DNA of 64,000 nt from Sycobia sp. Sy_11 (GCA_018907035.1 JACCIC010000039.1:3192501-3256500); one strand, 5' to 3'; positions 1 to 11,526 are shown, counted from the stretch's first letter. The notes: a model not told the origin generated them from the sequence alone. A program made the numbers and translations.

Positions 1-672
1 CTCTTTTAGACAGAGGGGAACTAGGACAGAGTGGCCAACATAGTCGCTCGATCGTCTAGGCGAGATTCAAAGGATCCCGCGAATTATATACTACGAATGT
101 TTTCGTATGCATGCAGGAAGGAAAATGTTTCGCTCGTGCGACGCACACGCGCGAGCGCGGAAAAAACAGCACGAGATTCGCTAGTTCCACGAATGTGGTG
201 GGGTATATATAAAGCACGAATTCGCGAGCAGGGCAGCTCAATTTCCCGAGTCGTGAGGTGTACTTACGTAAGGTCGTCGATTGAGTTTTGGAACGCGTTT
301 GCACATGATATATATACGCATCGCAAGACTTATTTTTAACTTATATACGATTATTATAGGAAGCGATTATGTGTTACATTGGCAATTTCGTTCGAAATTA
401 CAACAACAAAACAATTCTTATTTGGAAAACAGTCGCCCAACTGTCCCACGAAGATCTACGGTGAACAAATTCGCAAGTTTATATTTCTGTCGAGTCCCAG
501 GAAGGATACTGTATTATTAAAGGATAGAAAAAATGTAGAAAAATATCATTTTGAATCTCAATTTTCACTGTAAGGTACGCCGCGAATGCTCGTTTTAAAA
601 AATACGCTTTTACACCTCGATTCGGCAACGATAAATCTCTGTGTTTAAAAAATTATTAATGACATAATAGAT

Positions 673-674
<2 letters not shown>
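1..674. other. Unique sequence without a supported gene
   Basis: Mixed-composition DNA with the TATA candidate near 204. A 102-codon plus frame starts only at GTG. On the minus strand ATGTGCAAACGCG leads to a GTAAGT donor at about 256, too short to call. Confidence 0.5.
204..245 (+). promoter_or_regulatory. TATA-box-like core promoter candidate
   Basis: TATATATAAAG (204-214) stands alone in GC-balanced DNA, about 30 bases before an initiator-like CTCAATTT (A at 240). A donor-like TTAC|GTAAGG lies near 260. TATA words are common in this window, so support is modest. Confidence 0.25.

Positions 675-719
<45 letters not shown>
675..719. repeat. (AT)n microsatellite
   Basis: About 22 uninterrupted AT units. 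Confidence 0.97.
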
Positions 720-722
<3 letters not shown>

Positions 723-1380
723 GTGTATTTAAAAGCAAATGTATTATGTATTATAAAAAATGTATTATAATAAACAAACTATTATAAAACAAAAATTTAT
801 AACCACCAAGATTAGAGTATTAAAGCAAATTTCTCTCTGGGAGGTGTTAATTTTTTTTAAAAATCGTAAACTAAATATTTTTTTAGATTTTTTTATCAGA
901 TTCTATTGTAAATATTTATTTGAATTCATAATATTTATTAGACTAAGTTGAAGAACAGAAATGACAGGAAAAAACGTAATGCTTTAATGTAATTTATATT
1001 TACACTCAAAATAAATTAAGAAATAAACTTCAATCTATCGAACTGAAGAGTAGTTAACGCAGACGAATTTACGTGTTTTCTAAATAAAAGAAATTAACCT
1101 ACATTGTTCTTTTCGAGTCGATCAAGGATTGTAAAAAAAATTACACCTGTTCTGCTTACCTGAATCATTGTCTGCCACGCGTATATAGACCAAAAAAACG
1201 ATCAAGGAACAAAAACTACCTACGTTTACAGAGTAGAACCTCGATCAAAAGATCAGAGTATCAATTTAAAAGTGTTATTGCTCTTTACCATAGCAACGAG
1301 TAATAACAATAACCATTCGTTACAATATGTGCGTGTGTGTGTAATGTATATACACACCAAATACTTGTCCAGGCTGAAAT
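720..1380. other. AT-rich gap
   Basis: No gene seen. A minus-strand donor-like CAG|GTAAGC occurs near 1160 behind a short open stretch that lacks an ATG; it is not called. Confidence 0.5.
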
Positions 1381-1960
1381 GAACGACCTCCGAGGAATTT
1401 CCCCCCCCCCCGCCCCTTCCATCCTCCGTAAAACCCGTGAGGGAGAAAAGAGAGAGAGGAAGGGGGGATAGGAGGCTACAGGCGCCAACTTGCATCCAGT
1501 GACAAATCTCGTCAGATCCCTAACTTTCTCCCGCGGCCCCCGGAGGTGGGGGCGAAGCCCCCCCCCCTCGACTCTCTCCCGGGGGCTTCCTTCGCTTTTT
1601 TTGCGACGCTGATGGCGCCCGCGCTGCTATCCCGCGCGCTCATTGTCTTAATGAGGTCGGCGGTGGCCCCTATCAGATCTTGGGCCCGCTCGTGCAACAA
1701 AAAAAAAAGTCGAACAGGGAGAAGAGGACGAAGAAGAAGAGCGAGAAGGGGGAGATGGGGGAGAAAAAAAATGAATTCGCTCTTGAGCCGTTAAAAACGC
1801 GCGCGGGACTGTCGAGGGAGGAGTGCGCCTGCCTCCACCCACCGACGCTCTTCGCTTTTCGCGCGAGCCCTTCGCCCCCCGAATACGAACGACGACGGAG
1901 CCGTAAATCTACCGTAAATCAACTACTCTATTCCGTTCGCGATTGAAAGGTAAAAAAAAA
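1381..1960. other. GC-rich purine/pyrimidine island
   Basis: Poly-C runs (1399-1410, 1558-1567), purine-rich AAGAAG/GGGGAG stretches and dense CpG. Frames here are low in complexity. Confidence 0.6.
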
Positions 1961-2386
1961 AAAAAAAATAATAAGTAAAACTAATAAAGACGCCAGAAGC
2001 ACATATGGTCGGGAAAATACCGAAATATGACTCTTTTATTACACGAGCACGATTTCTATTCGATGCAAATAACTTCATTCGAGAGCTGTATCAGATGCAT
2101 TGGCGATATCCGCGCCCCACCCTCGGATTATTCTTATTTAGATATTGAAAATTCATAATCTGCGAAAAAAATAGATGCGATTGACCGATAACTCGCTGTG
2201 CAGCCGGGACGGTGGCTTAACACACATACACCCGCGCGTGCACACACGAAGCAGCAGGTAATTAATTTCGCCCAGACCTTTGTAAAGAGCTTTTCCCACG
2301 TTGCAGCGATTCTACTCCCTTCCCCCGCCCCTTCGTCTCGAGAAAACTGCCGAGGACAGGGTGTATATTGGTAGAGTGTATAGGCA

Positions 2387-2427
2387 TGTGTGTGCGTGCG
2401 TGCGCGCGCGCGCGCGCGTGTGTGTGT
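2387..2427. repeat. (TG)n(CG)n(TG)n alternating tract
   Basis: TG/GTGCG runs flank (CG)n; alternating purine-pyrimidine with Z-DNA potential. Confidence 0.95.
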
Positions 2428-2730
2428 AAAGCAGGAGAGGCGCCAAAAAAGGCGAACACTCGCGCGCTTTTGCGACGGTTTCTCGCTTATCTCCTCGTTC
2501 CCCTTCCACTGGCGATCGTCAGAGGAGGTTTGACCAATTTACTTCCTTAATGAGGACCGAATCGCTTAGATCGTTTAGATCCTCTTTGTTTCTCGAGTGG
2601 CTCCTTTATTCCTTTTTCCTTTCTTCTTTCAGACATAAAAAGAAAAAAAATAGAAAAAGAAAATTGTTTCGATCGACACTTAAACTGGACTGCGAATAAG
2701 CGCATTCGTTCTCTTCGTTATAATAATTAA

Positions 2731-2734
<4 letters not shown>

Positions 2735-2762
<28 letters not shown>
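2735..2762. repeat. (AT)n microsatellite
   Basis: 14 AT units. Confidence 0.97.
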
Positions 2763-2978
2763 GGAAGTAGTATATCCATATATATATTTATACATATTTA
2801 TTGTGGGAAAAGGACTTGATATTCAAAAAAAAATAACAATCAAGACATAGCTGATGGATTTGGTCGAGGATAGAGACATTATCTCTGACAATGATCCTAG
2901 TTCGACACTCGAATCGAAAAAACCCGTAAACACACACTAATTCAAACTTTCTTTTATTTAAAATGTGAATTAATTATC

Positions 2979-3126
2979 CTACACTACTGCATTGCTAGAT
3001 ATTGGCCAGTGTTCTGGCGACGCGTTTGTTTTTGTTCCATCTATGACCTTTTTCTGATTTGCGGTAGTGTAATAAGGGTCCAAACAACCGAGGCCACTAA
3101 AGTCACATATTTTCATATCGTTCTCC
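2979..3126 (-). CDS. Possible terminal exon with downstream poly(A) signal; unknown product
   Basis: On the minus strand an acceptor (ttgcaattcag) ends at 3127. The frame after it includes an ATG at 3116-3114 and runs 45 residues (start MKICDFSGLGCLDPYY) to TAG at 2981-2979. A minus-strand AATAAA lies at 2958-2953, about 20 bases past the stop. Composition is mixed and not repeat-driven. A second minus-strand frame just upstream (about 3360-3110, containing EGGIFTLVAEPLPGWN) is also open but shifted and broken by stops. An old frameshifted gene or transposon is therefore as likely as a live exon. No family recognised. Confidence 0.25.
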
Positions 3127-3519
3127 CTGAATTGCAATCAATGACAAGAATCCATATTTAACAAGAACTGTGTTACAATTCCAACCAGGTAGTGGTTCAG
3201 CTACGAGCGTGAAAATGCCCCCTTCGAGTAAAATACTAACCACATTCAGTTAGGACGTACTATACTTAGGAAATAGCACACACAAAGCGTTAGGTCCCAC
3301 AAACTTTCGCACCAAAATCCTCATCCACATCCGATAACATCCTTTTCTAAACCTAACTACTGTGTATCGTACCGTGATTCGGCTTCGATTGAAATTTTCA
3401 CGACGTTGACTAATTCAAGAGTGCAATGATATTGCACAGTTTCTTAATAATTAAGAATGAACAGCAAAGTTGCAATTCGAAACAAACAGTAATAATTGAA
3501 TTACGTTCGAAAAATTAAC

Positions 3520-3636
3520 CTGAAAATAGCAACAGTAACGCAGACGTAAACAAGACGTATCGCTACTGTGGATATTCTTCGCATTTGTGGAGATGGAATG
3601 ATCCTTTAACACGCTTTTCCGTAACGACTTCAGCAT
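3520..3636 (-). CDS. Possible minus-strand coding exon (39 codons), unknown
   Basis: The frame starts at ATG (3636-3634) with a basic N-terminus (MLKSLRKSVLKDH) and runs to CAG at 3522-3520, followed by GTTAAT, a weak donor. If unspliced it continues to a stop near 3451. It lies between two other coding-like minus segments, one at 3126-2979 and one at 3994-3841 bounded by acceptor ttcttccag and donor GTAAAG. Phases do not join cleanly with the 3126-2979 frame. The cluster may be unrelated chance frames or a decayed gene. Confidence 0.18.
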
Positions 3637-3840
3637 AGCACGCCAAGATAGCCCCGCGATTACCTCGTCATGAGTTTTCCTAAGTAACGGCTATCGGATA
3701 ATGATCGTGACACTAAAATGGCAATGAATGAGGAATAGTACGAATCCATTGGCATGTATTACCATTAGATTGGAAAATATATGGCTTACCCTCCAGCATT
3801 TCCAGTTTTAATATGGAAATTTTGCTTTACCGATGATCTC

Positions 3841-4118
3841 TATTCTCGTGGCTGTATGAAAGTTTATTGAAGATACGCATGTAAGATGATAACGCGGAAA
3901 ATACAAAAGATGGAAACGGTCCAAGAAGATTGAAAGTGGACGAGTTACATAGAGACGTTCTTGCAACCTCGCGTCTGTACAAAGAACTGCGTAGCTGGAA
4001 GAAAAACACTTTTTGCGTTATCCGTGCAATTACTCAGTCTATGAGAAAATTCTTCAGATTTTCAGATATATTTTTGATTTTTTTTTTTGTTATTAAGAAA
4101 TTTAAGGTTTTAATTTGA
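3841..4118. other. Segment open on both strands; strand of any coding use unclear
   Basis: On the minus strand a strong acceptor (tgtttttcttccag) opens a frame at 3994 that is free of stops to a GTAAAG donor at 3840. On the plus strand a frame from about 3888 includes KVDELHRDVLATSRLYKELR and ends in a hydrophobic tail at 4118. The plus reading has the more protein-like charge pattern; the minus reading has the better splice site. I cannot decide between them, and neither is recognised. Confidence 0.2.
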
Positions 4119-4259
4119 TGTAATGCATCGATTTTGTTGTTATTCAGTTACTGAACTGAATTTAATCTTTAATTTTAAATTGAATCTTTAGAGCAACATC
4201 GTTTGATAATGTTTGATTCCTTCAACAAAAAAATGAGTAATCTCGTATCATAAATTGAT

Positions 4260-5100
4260 AATGGCGGAGGGAGTCGATTATGAGCCAATGTATTGGCTTT
4301 TCAGATCGAGAAAGAGAAGCGTATATAAAATTTTCCCACTTCAAATAAACTTAGCATGGATGAAAGTCGAAATATTAGCGCTATGTGCTCTTCATAAAAG
4401 AATTATTTCATTCTCAAATACTGATATCTCCGATTCAAAATGATGATTTCAAATTTACAGTTCGTAAAACCGAAAAATCTGTATAATACTTGAATGCATG
4501 TATTCTAGCTAGATATTTAATAATGAATTTGAAAATTACATTATAATATAAGTATAATTTATTATTTAAAATGACGACTGCAAAATGGCAATAAACAGAT
4601 TCAGTGATTTTAAAAGTGTCAATGATTTTAGAGAAAGATTGAATTACTGAATATTATCCGTCATAATGGTCCACCATCTTGTACATAAAAGATCTAATCA
4701 TCGACCTTAAAGTAACCTTTTCTGAATTAAAATATGCAAAAATTATTTTTGAGCGAAAGTATATATTGGTTTACCGGTTATCGAAAGGTTAATAGAGAAG
4801 AATCATTGGAAAATAATCTAATATAACATAACAATAATGGAAAATTTTGTTCAAAATATTCAATTAATTAAAGAATTTCTGTTTTTAAATTATTAATAAT
4901 AATATAAATAGTCCATTTATTATGAGCACACAAATGAATACGCACGCGAAAATTGTACGAGTACATGAAATCCATTGTTTCGACTGTTTCAAACTTTATC
5001 ATTGATTTATACGTCAATTCGTACAATAGCCACGTTACGTCCTATAATTTTCCTTCCGACCCACATTACATTTATCCGCGTACGTTAAAACTCTTATGCC
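4260..5100. other. AT-rich gap
   Basis: Short frames only (62-81 codons), AT-driven, none with splice or poly(A) support. No dispersed repeat seen. Confidence 0.5.
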
Positions 5101-5191
5101 TCTTGCAATTCCCCGTCCCCTCCACTCCATCGCCCCACGATGTTGTAACAGCAGTCCTCCCCCGCCCCCTCAGGACGATCCAACAAATCTC

Positions 5192-5253
5192 TATATAAAC
5201 CCGAACACGAGAAAATCAGTCCGGCGCAAAAACTCGGGGCCGTATATACGGCC
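5192..5253 (+). promoter_or_regulatory. TATA box, initiator and 16-bp palindrome
   Basis: TATATAAA (5192-5199) precedes an insect initiator TCAGTC (A at 5218) by 26 bases, slightly short of the usual spacing. A perfect palindrome GGCCGTATATACGGCC follows at 5238-5253. The site is in a GC-rich island. No coding frame starts downstream before the SSR tracts. Confidence 0.3.
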
Positions 5254-5425
5254 GAAACCGGGAACCGAATGGCCGAGCACAAAAGGACGGCGAGCGACGA
5301 GCAGCGCTGCATAGGGGATGGAACAGTGTGTATATAGCTGGGACGGGGGGAAGGGGGGTCAAGTTAAAGAAACACAAAATAAGTCGAAGGAAAAAAAGAG
5401 AGAAGGAATAGTCAACGACGGAAGG

Positions 5426-5433
<8 letters not shown>

Positions 5434-5457
<24 letters not shown>
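5434..5457. repeat. (GA)n microsatellite
   Basis: 12 GA units in the 5.1-6.3 kb GC-rich island. Confidence 0.95.
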
Positions 5458-5742
5458 GTAGCATCCTTCGGTGGCCTATGCAGCGCCGGGGGTCGGGCTA
5501 CCCGCACTGGTGTATATAATGCGGCGCCCGTGTCTCTTTCCCATATCGACGACAACGTCGCCGAGGATGTGAGAGCGAGAGGGGGGGGAGAGGGACAGAG
5601 AGGGAACTTCCTCTCGCACTTTTTCGCGCTCGGTGCGGACACCGGCGCGTTCCGAGAAGACGCGCGGCCGATGCGCAGCACCGGGCGACCGGCGCGGCAT
5701 GCGGCGCTTATATGAGGCCGCGGCGCTCTACCCGGCGGGCGA

Positions 5743-5752
5743 ATATATATAT

Positions 5753-5820
<68 letters not shown>
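5743..5820. repeat. (AT)n microsatellite, one interruption
   Basis: Nearly 40 dinucleotide units, phase-shifted once at about 5763. The longest TA tract in the window. Confidence 0.97.
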
Positions 5821-5825
<5 letters not shown>

Positions 5826-5930
5826 GACGGACGGAGGACAGTCGGGCCGTGATCTCGCTGCGCACTGCATAATGTAGGAGGGAGGGTGAAAGGGTGAAAG
5901 GTAGACAGAGGCACAGAGAGACAGAAAGAG

Positions 5931-5934
<4 letters not shown>

Positions 5935-6000
<66 letters not shown>
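5935..6000. repeat. (GA)n microsatellite
   Basis: 33 uninterrupted GA units. Gives false Arg-Glu or Leu-Ser ORFs. Confidence 0.97.
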
Positions 6001-6004
<4 letters not shown>

Positions 6005-6173
6005 GCACTGCGGTAAACGCCGGGTCTTATTCGCATTGTTTCGAGACGCTGCATATATAAATGCGAGAGTGTGGGGCGGGGGAGGGGGTTACGCGCGGAG
6101 GCGGGACGCTGTGCTGACGGTTGTATCTCGAGCACGGGAAAGCCCCTCGGTGAATAAACGCGCACGCGTATAG

Positions 6174-6199
6174 ACACACACAAACACACACACACAGAC

Positions 6200-6258
<59 letters not shown>
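6174..6258. repeat. Compound (CA)n-(GACA)n-(GA)n
   Basis: (CA)n 6174-6197, two GACA units, then (GA)n 6204-6258. Confidence 0.96.
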
Positions 6259-6260
<2 letters not shown>

Positions 6261-6269
6261 CACGGACAT

Positions 6270-6473
6270 ATGACTCTTGCCGCACGGTTGTTTGTTATAG
6301 GACGTTCACCGTGCAGACGCAGTTGTGCTCGACTCAAAAGTTCAAGTAGAACCATGAGACCCTGTCAGATACAGCTAAACGGTCGCCAGTGGTTTCTACA
6401 CAATGCGCAGATCGTCAGGAATGACCCTTTCACGGCACTTTACTACACATTTGTTACGAACATTATTTCTTAA
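6270..6473 (+). CDS. Small ORF (67 aa) next to a (GA)n array
   Basis: The ATG at 6270 starts right after the 6204-6258 (GA)n array. The frame runs 67 codons, has mixed composition (for example QIQLNGRQWFLHNAQIVRND) and a second ATG at 6352 in good context (AACCATGA). It stops at 6471-6473. No splice donor or poly(A) signal lies close by. The length is within chance expectation, so this is only a candidate small ORF. Confidence 0.15.
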   Translation: MTLAARLFVIGRSPCRRSCARLKSSSRTMRPCQIQLNGRQWFLHNAQIVRNDPFTALYYTFVTNIIS

Positions 6474-6479
6474 GATTGC

Positions 6480-7540
6480 TTTTATCGTCAACGACTTTCC
6501 AACACCTATTCCTCAAAACTTCGTAATGTTTCGATGACGTATACACGTTTGGTGTACTAATTTTAATAAAAAACAGAAAAAAAAACAAAATGGAAATAAG
6601 TTCCTTTCTTAACAATAATAATAAATCTACTTTTCAGAATTATTTGTTATAGGGATACAATGTTAAAAGTCTAAAGATTAGATATTTATCTCTTCAAATT
6701 GTGGCCTGACACCTACACTTATAAAATACGCTAAAATACATGCATCGACAAAATGTCGGTGAGATCTTGATAAACTAATTTTTCTGGTGAACGTTAATAA
6801 AAACAATCAACTTCAATTTCCTCTCCTGTAGAAAAGAGAATCCAACGTAATTCGCTTGAAGGTGAACTTTCGAAATTTTTCATGGTTACAGCCAATTTTT
6901 TGTTACTATTAGCCTTGTCGACTTTTTTTTTAAGAAAAATTTCTTCTTGTACTATTGGAATAGAATTAAGATTGGAACAACTTTTAAAGAAAATTAGGCA
7001 TTTCTTGATAAGAGATGTTTATATGTATGCAAATCTAAGAGAATACGTATCTACGATTTTGTTTTTTTAATGGGATAGATTCGTTTCCATATTTTCCATA
7101 TTAATGATATGATTTCTTCAAGCATACTTAGAAAACTACCAAAAATTGTCTTTTAATTACAGCAATAAGATAATCCAAGAATTCGAAATTTAAAAAATCT
7201 CCGCATGTGAAATGTTAGATTAGTAAAGTTAGTTTGCGCATAATTAATCTTTATTACACGCGTTTATATGTCGTGTTCTTATTTAATCGCGTGTAGAAAT
7301 TTCACCGTTGAAAGAAACAGGGCATAATGAAGAATTTGTGCGGTTTAGATAAAGAACACAGCGAAAGCGTTTGTACTTTAGCAGCTTTATACATCGACAG
7401 CGGAGGCAATTTATTACACGTATTTTTTTTCTCTCTTTATTTTTTCGAGAACCGCGACTTTTTAACGGATCGAGCTCGATACCGTTTATTACGTTACGAA
7501 GGCAGGTGTCGATTATAGACGCGGTCGATATGTAAAACGT
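6480..7540. other. AT-rich gap
   Basis: No coding segment or repeat supported; only AT-driven short frames. Confidence 0.5.
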
Positions 7541-7840
7541 TCGGGCATTAATTTACGCCCATTGGTAAAATCGATCGTTATAAATGGCTCACCTCGCTTT
7601 AATTGAACGATTTTCCGGGGAACGGGGAGATCCGCGATAGCGGCACGCCGTTGCAGCAGGGAAAAATCTCCTAATTAAGGCGGCAATGGGAATTGGATTT
7701 TCAGTCCCGCACGGCTGATTAATGCGCGAGGTGGGCGGTTTTCAACCTTTTTCCCGCTTCTTTTCCACGGCGATTTGAGGGTATTTGCAGAAATTATAGG
7801 CGGGCTCCTCGTTAAATCGGCGATAAAAAACTTAAATGTA
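7540..7840. promoter_or_regulatory. Candidate conserved non-coding element
   Basis: Unique, CpG-containing DNA with repeated homeodomain-type cores (GCATTAATTT, TTTAATTGAA, CTAATTAAGG, GATTAATGCG) and no coding potential. Regulatory function is inferred from composition only. Confidence 0.25.
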
Positions 7841-8035
7841 TTGTATGTAGGAGTAACCTCGAAATTTACTCTGATAGCTGAAAATTTTCGAAATTCCTTA
7901 TCGCGGAGGTTTCATACAGTTTTTTCATCGGTTAAAATTTACATTTTTTATTTTCAAAGATAAACTTTCGGTGGTATTTTTTTTTTTTTTAGAACTGCTA
8001 CAAAAGCTAGAAAACGACTATCCGCTCGGATTCAG

Positions 8036-8036
8036 G

Positions 8037-8071
<35 letters not shown>
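8036..8071. repeat. (GA)n microsatellite
   Basis: 18 GA units. Confidence 0.96.
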
Positions 8072-8074
<3 letters not shown>

Positions 8075-8279
8075 AAAAACAAAAGAAGCATAAACCTCGT
8101 TCCTTATTTCTCTATTTTTTTTTAAACTATATAAAATCATCAAAGTCTACACACAGGTATCTCCGTATACACTCGATTATTACTTCCAGCGCGACGATCG
8201 AATCATTCGAACTTTATTAACCGAGCCGCAAAACTTTCGTGTACATAACTGCGAGTACATAAACGGCCTTTTTATGATG

Positions 8280-8440
8280 TTTCTCTTACTCTTCATTCCC
8301 CCCGTCCCTCCCCCCTCTCTCTCTCACTCTATCTCCTCTTCCTCTTTATTCTTCCTTTCGCCCCCCTTCGCTCGCTCGACTTTGCATCCACCGACTGTGT
8401 TCTTTTTCTTTTTCTTTTTCTTTTTGCCGTTGCTGTTTTT
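8280..8440. repeat. Polypyrimidine tract with (TTTTTC)n
   Basis: A C/T-only run of over 100 bases including four TTTTTC units (8402-8425). It underlies a false 173-codon frame. Confidence 0.85.
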
Positions 8441-8653
8441 CTTTGCTCTTTCACAGCCGTGCAAAAAAGCTGCGCGCTGCAGAATTCCCATGGTGAAAGT
8501 TTATCAGGCAGTGCGGGGGATCGGTGTTCGTCCATCGCGTCCGTCCCGCGCGGCGCGAGAGACGCGAGATGTAGATTGTATTATGCGCGGAGGGATCCTG
8601 CCGAGGAATCGCTACGTACGGGGCGCGCGACCTTCGCGCAGACGGGCGGCGCG

Positions 8654-8700
8654 TATAAAGGATCGAGCGCGCAATTTTGCGGGAAGCCCGCTAAGGTCGG
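8654..8700 (+). promoter_or_regulatory. TATAAAG in a GC-rich island
   Basis: TATAAAG (8654-8660) is a consensus TATA box flanked by CG-rich DNA (GGCGGCGCG before, GATCGAGCGCGC after). No clear initiator at +30. The frame across it is low in complexity and is not called a gene. Confidence 0.2.
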
Positions 8701-8737
8701 GTTCAAGAACAGGTCCGACGCCGGCGGCGACGACGAC

Positions 8738-8764
8738 GAGCGAGCGAGCGAGCGAGCGAGCGAG
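8738..8764. repeat. (GAGC)n tetranucleotide array
   Basis: Six to seven GAGC units at the end of the 8.3-8.8 kb island. Confidence 0.95.
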
Positions 8765-8914
8765 GCAATTACGCCCGGGGCTTTGCTATTGTTGAAAAAA
8801 GTATAAAAATCTGTATATATTATTACATATATATATATACACAGTCGGCTACGGTGTTTACTTTGTAGGAGGCGAAAGTGGAAGAATAACACGGAAGGTC
8901 AGAGGGGGCTCGCG

Positions 8915-8945
<31 letters not shown>

Positions 8946-8969
8946 AGTGTGTGTGTGTGTGTGTGTGTT
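8915..8969. repeat. Compound (TA)n-(TG)n
   Basis: (TA)n 8915-8941 then (TG)n to 8969, one interruption (TAGTG). Confidence 0.95.
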
Positions 8970-9010
8970 GATCGAAATGCAAATATTCGTCATTACGAAT
9001 ATTATCATAT

Positions 9011-9041
9011 GGTTGTTGTTGTTATTATTATTATTATTATT
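9011..9041. repeat. (TTG)n(TTA)n trinucleotide array
   Basis: Four TTG-like then seven ATT units. Confidence 0.93.
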
Positions 9042-9396
9042 GAAGCTGTACTTAAAATTGTGCAGGAAGAGAAAAAGTGAATTTTGTTATCAGCCACGGT
9101 CGGTAAAAATTAATGCGCTTGATTACAGAGATACTCAGCCATATTTAAAATGGACCATTCATTATTGTAGAGGATTATTATTAAATTTTATTATTAGTTG
9201 TTCTTAACGAAAACCTGTTTTTTTTCCATTGGTTTTTGAAGAATGAATTATGTTTTAAGTGCACTCATATGTACACAATCGCATAGTTTTTTTTTGACTA
9301 TTTTACGAGTGTTGGCGGATAATAACTTGTTGTTTACATCCAGTGGCAGAATTAAGGGCTTTTATTAATAAAATTCATTTGAATTTAGCGGATGTA

Positions 9397-9633
9397 CACA
9401 CTGAAAAAAAATTTCTGATATGAAGTAAATATTTACTTGTTCTGTATGAAGTAAATCATTTTCTTAAATTAAGAAACTATTCACTAGATTTAAGACAATG
9501 TTGGTCGATTTAAGTGGACTCTTCTTGCAACAAGTAAATACTTCTTATGTGTAAGATCCTTTCTCAGTTAAAGAAAATAATTTACTTCATACAAAAGAAA
9601 ATATTTGCTTGATAATTAACCATTTCTCTGTGC
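9397..9633. mobile_element. Foldback/MITE-like element, family 1, copy A
   Basis: The left end reads CACTGAAAAAAAATTTCTG then TATGAAGTAAATATTTACTT. The right end, read in reverse complement, is CACAGAGAAATGG then ATCAAGCAAATATTTTCTT, so the ends are related inverted repeats. The internal parts also pair (TTAAATTAAGAAA against TTTCTCAGTTAAAG). There is no coding capacity. A diverged copy lies at 27438-27680, which shows it is a dispersed element. Target-site duplications are not clear. Confidence 0.7.
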
Positions 9634-9639
9634 AATTTA

Positions 9640-10380
9640 AACAAAAGTATTTGAAGCTAACAAAGTCATATATCACGCGAATAGAGCGAATTAAGATCCT
9701 AAAACATTACAATTATAGGATTGATTCTAGAGGTAATCAGTGCTGATACGCATTAAATTTAATGTAGTCAAATCCCAGAATCTCACCTTCTGTTGTTCTT
9801 TGTTTCAGGTGAGACTAAATTAACATGTCTATAACTAATGTTAAATAGGTGTAACGAGAAGTATAACGTGAAACCTAGAAATAATAGACTTTTTCACGAA
9901 AATATCTTATACTGCACTATACTAAACTTATACTAAACAAACAACTATAACAAACAAATATATTAGCACTTATATTAAACAAAATAGACAACATTCCACA
10001 TTTTTTAGGTACGTCCTGAATTTCATCGTAATTTATAAGCATAAGTCTCCGAAACGCAAGAAAACCTGACAGTTCTCCTGTCGCATTGAAACGCAGTTCG
10101 GCCGTAATCGACCGGTACAGTTCGCTATCTATACTGCGGGCTACCTCGCTGGGATTCTCTTCTTTATCCCTCTTTATTCCCTTCAAAACCCGTTGATCGA
10201 TAGCTTATTCTGCGACCGAGTATTATTCCATTGCCAAACTCTTTTCAACGCACTGATTTTCCATCGCTTAATCAAACATCAAAATGCCCGGCTGGCCTTG
10301 CCATTATAATCCGAACGACTCGTAAAAAAAATCGCCTAGCTCGACTAATTTGAGAAATTTTTTTTTTGAAAAAATTCCTT
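9640..10380. other. Unique gap
   Basis: Contains the 9781 hairpin. An 89-codon minus frame (10186-9917) is AT-driven and unsupported. Confidence 0.45.
9781..9814. repeat. Hairpin TCTCACCT / AGGTGAGA
   Basis: A perfect eight-pair stem with an 18-base pyrimidine-rich loop. The right arm also forms a tttcag|GTGAGA splice-like sequence, so the stem would mask both a potential acceptor and a potential donor. Confidence 0.6.
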
Positions 10381-10933
10381 CGCACGCTGCCACGACGGTA
10401 AATCGCGCAACAGCCGTCGCCCAACGCGATATCGCATTTATAAGCCCCGCACGCGGGCTTGCCGTGTTTCGCGTCCGAGGAGTTCATTACGCGCGTGAGC
10501 AAAAAAAAAAAAAAAAACAAAAACAAAGCAAAAAAAAAAGAAAAAAACAAGGCCTCCGTGGCGAGAGAAGGGGGGCGGCGTGGGCGCGATGCGCCCAAAG
10601 TCGAGGGGGCAACAAAAAAAAAAAAAAAAATAAGGAACGCGAGGAGATAAAAATGAGGACCGGCCGAAGATAATGAGATCGAGATCGAGACAGTGGCGAA
10701 TTGTCGGCGACGGGGTGGGTTTCGGCGCAGCGCCGACAGCGGATGCCGAGCGACAACGAAGCAATTAACTCGGCGGGGCCGTGGCGGCGAGACGTAGCTG
10801 GTGGCGCACGTGAGTGGCGGTAGTGTCCGGAGCGGCGGGAATAAAACGTAGGAGCAAAAGAAAAGCGATGCGTGCGCGTGTACGTGGAAACGTGTATAGA
10901 CACGTTTAATGCGTATAAATGCTTGGGCAGAGA

Positions 10934-10970
<37 letters not shown>

Positions 10971-11477
10971 AGTGAAAGTCAACGCGGGGAAGGATAAGAA
11001 CTCGCGGAGCGGGATGGATAATAAAAGAAGTGGCGTAAAGAGGAACGGGAAGAAGAGAGAGAAAGAGAGAAAGAGAGAGCGAGAGGGCGAGGGAGCGACA
11101 GACAGAGGAACGCACGTGAGCGACCACCGCGAGAATATATATATATATATATATGTATACATAGTACTCGATACACCGTCAAAAGTGGCGACGGTGGCAC
11201 GACCACGCCCTCGCTAATGCGGAGCGACGGCAGCGGAGCGGGGCGGGGCAGGGCGTTATAGATTCGGATCGACGGCAAGGACGACGGGGCTCGGGATCGA
11301 GAGCCGAGCACAAAGCCGGGCTCGCGGCTCGATATGCGCGCGCGGGTATACCGGCGGTGTAATTTTTTAATTGCGCGCAGCCCCTCCCCCCTCCCCCATC
11401 TGTTCGCCTTCGTCCTCGGCTCCTTGCACACATCGCAGTCGATATGGGTCGGGGGTCTAAGAGAGAAAGAGATAGAT

Positions 11478-11526
<49 letters not shown>

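Noticed and set aside
1160..1260. Minus-strand exon ending at CAG|GTAAGC
   Set aside because: Open for only about 28 codons, no ATG and no acceptor.
5412..6285. Long minus frames (up to 198 codons) rich in Leu-Ser, Tyr-Ile and Arg-Glu
   Set aside because: They are translations of (GA)n and (TA)n arrays. All such low-complexity frames in the window were excluded for the same reason.
8274..8795. 173-codon plus frame
   Set aside because: Starts in a polypyrimidine tract and ends in GAGC repeats; composition explains it.
10272..11162. 296-codon minus frame, the longest in the window
   Set aside because: Ser/Leu/Phe-rich translation of poly-A, GA and GC-rich island DNA, with no domain.
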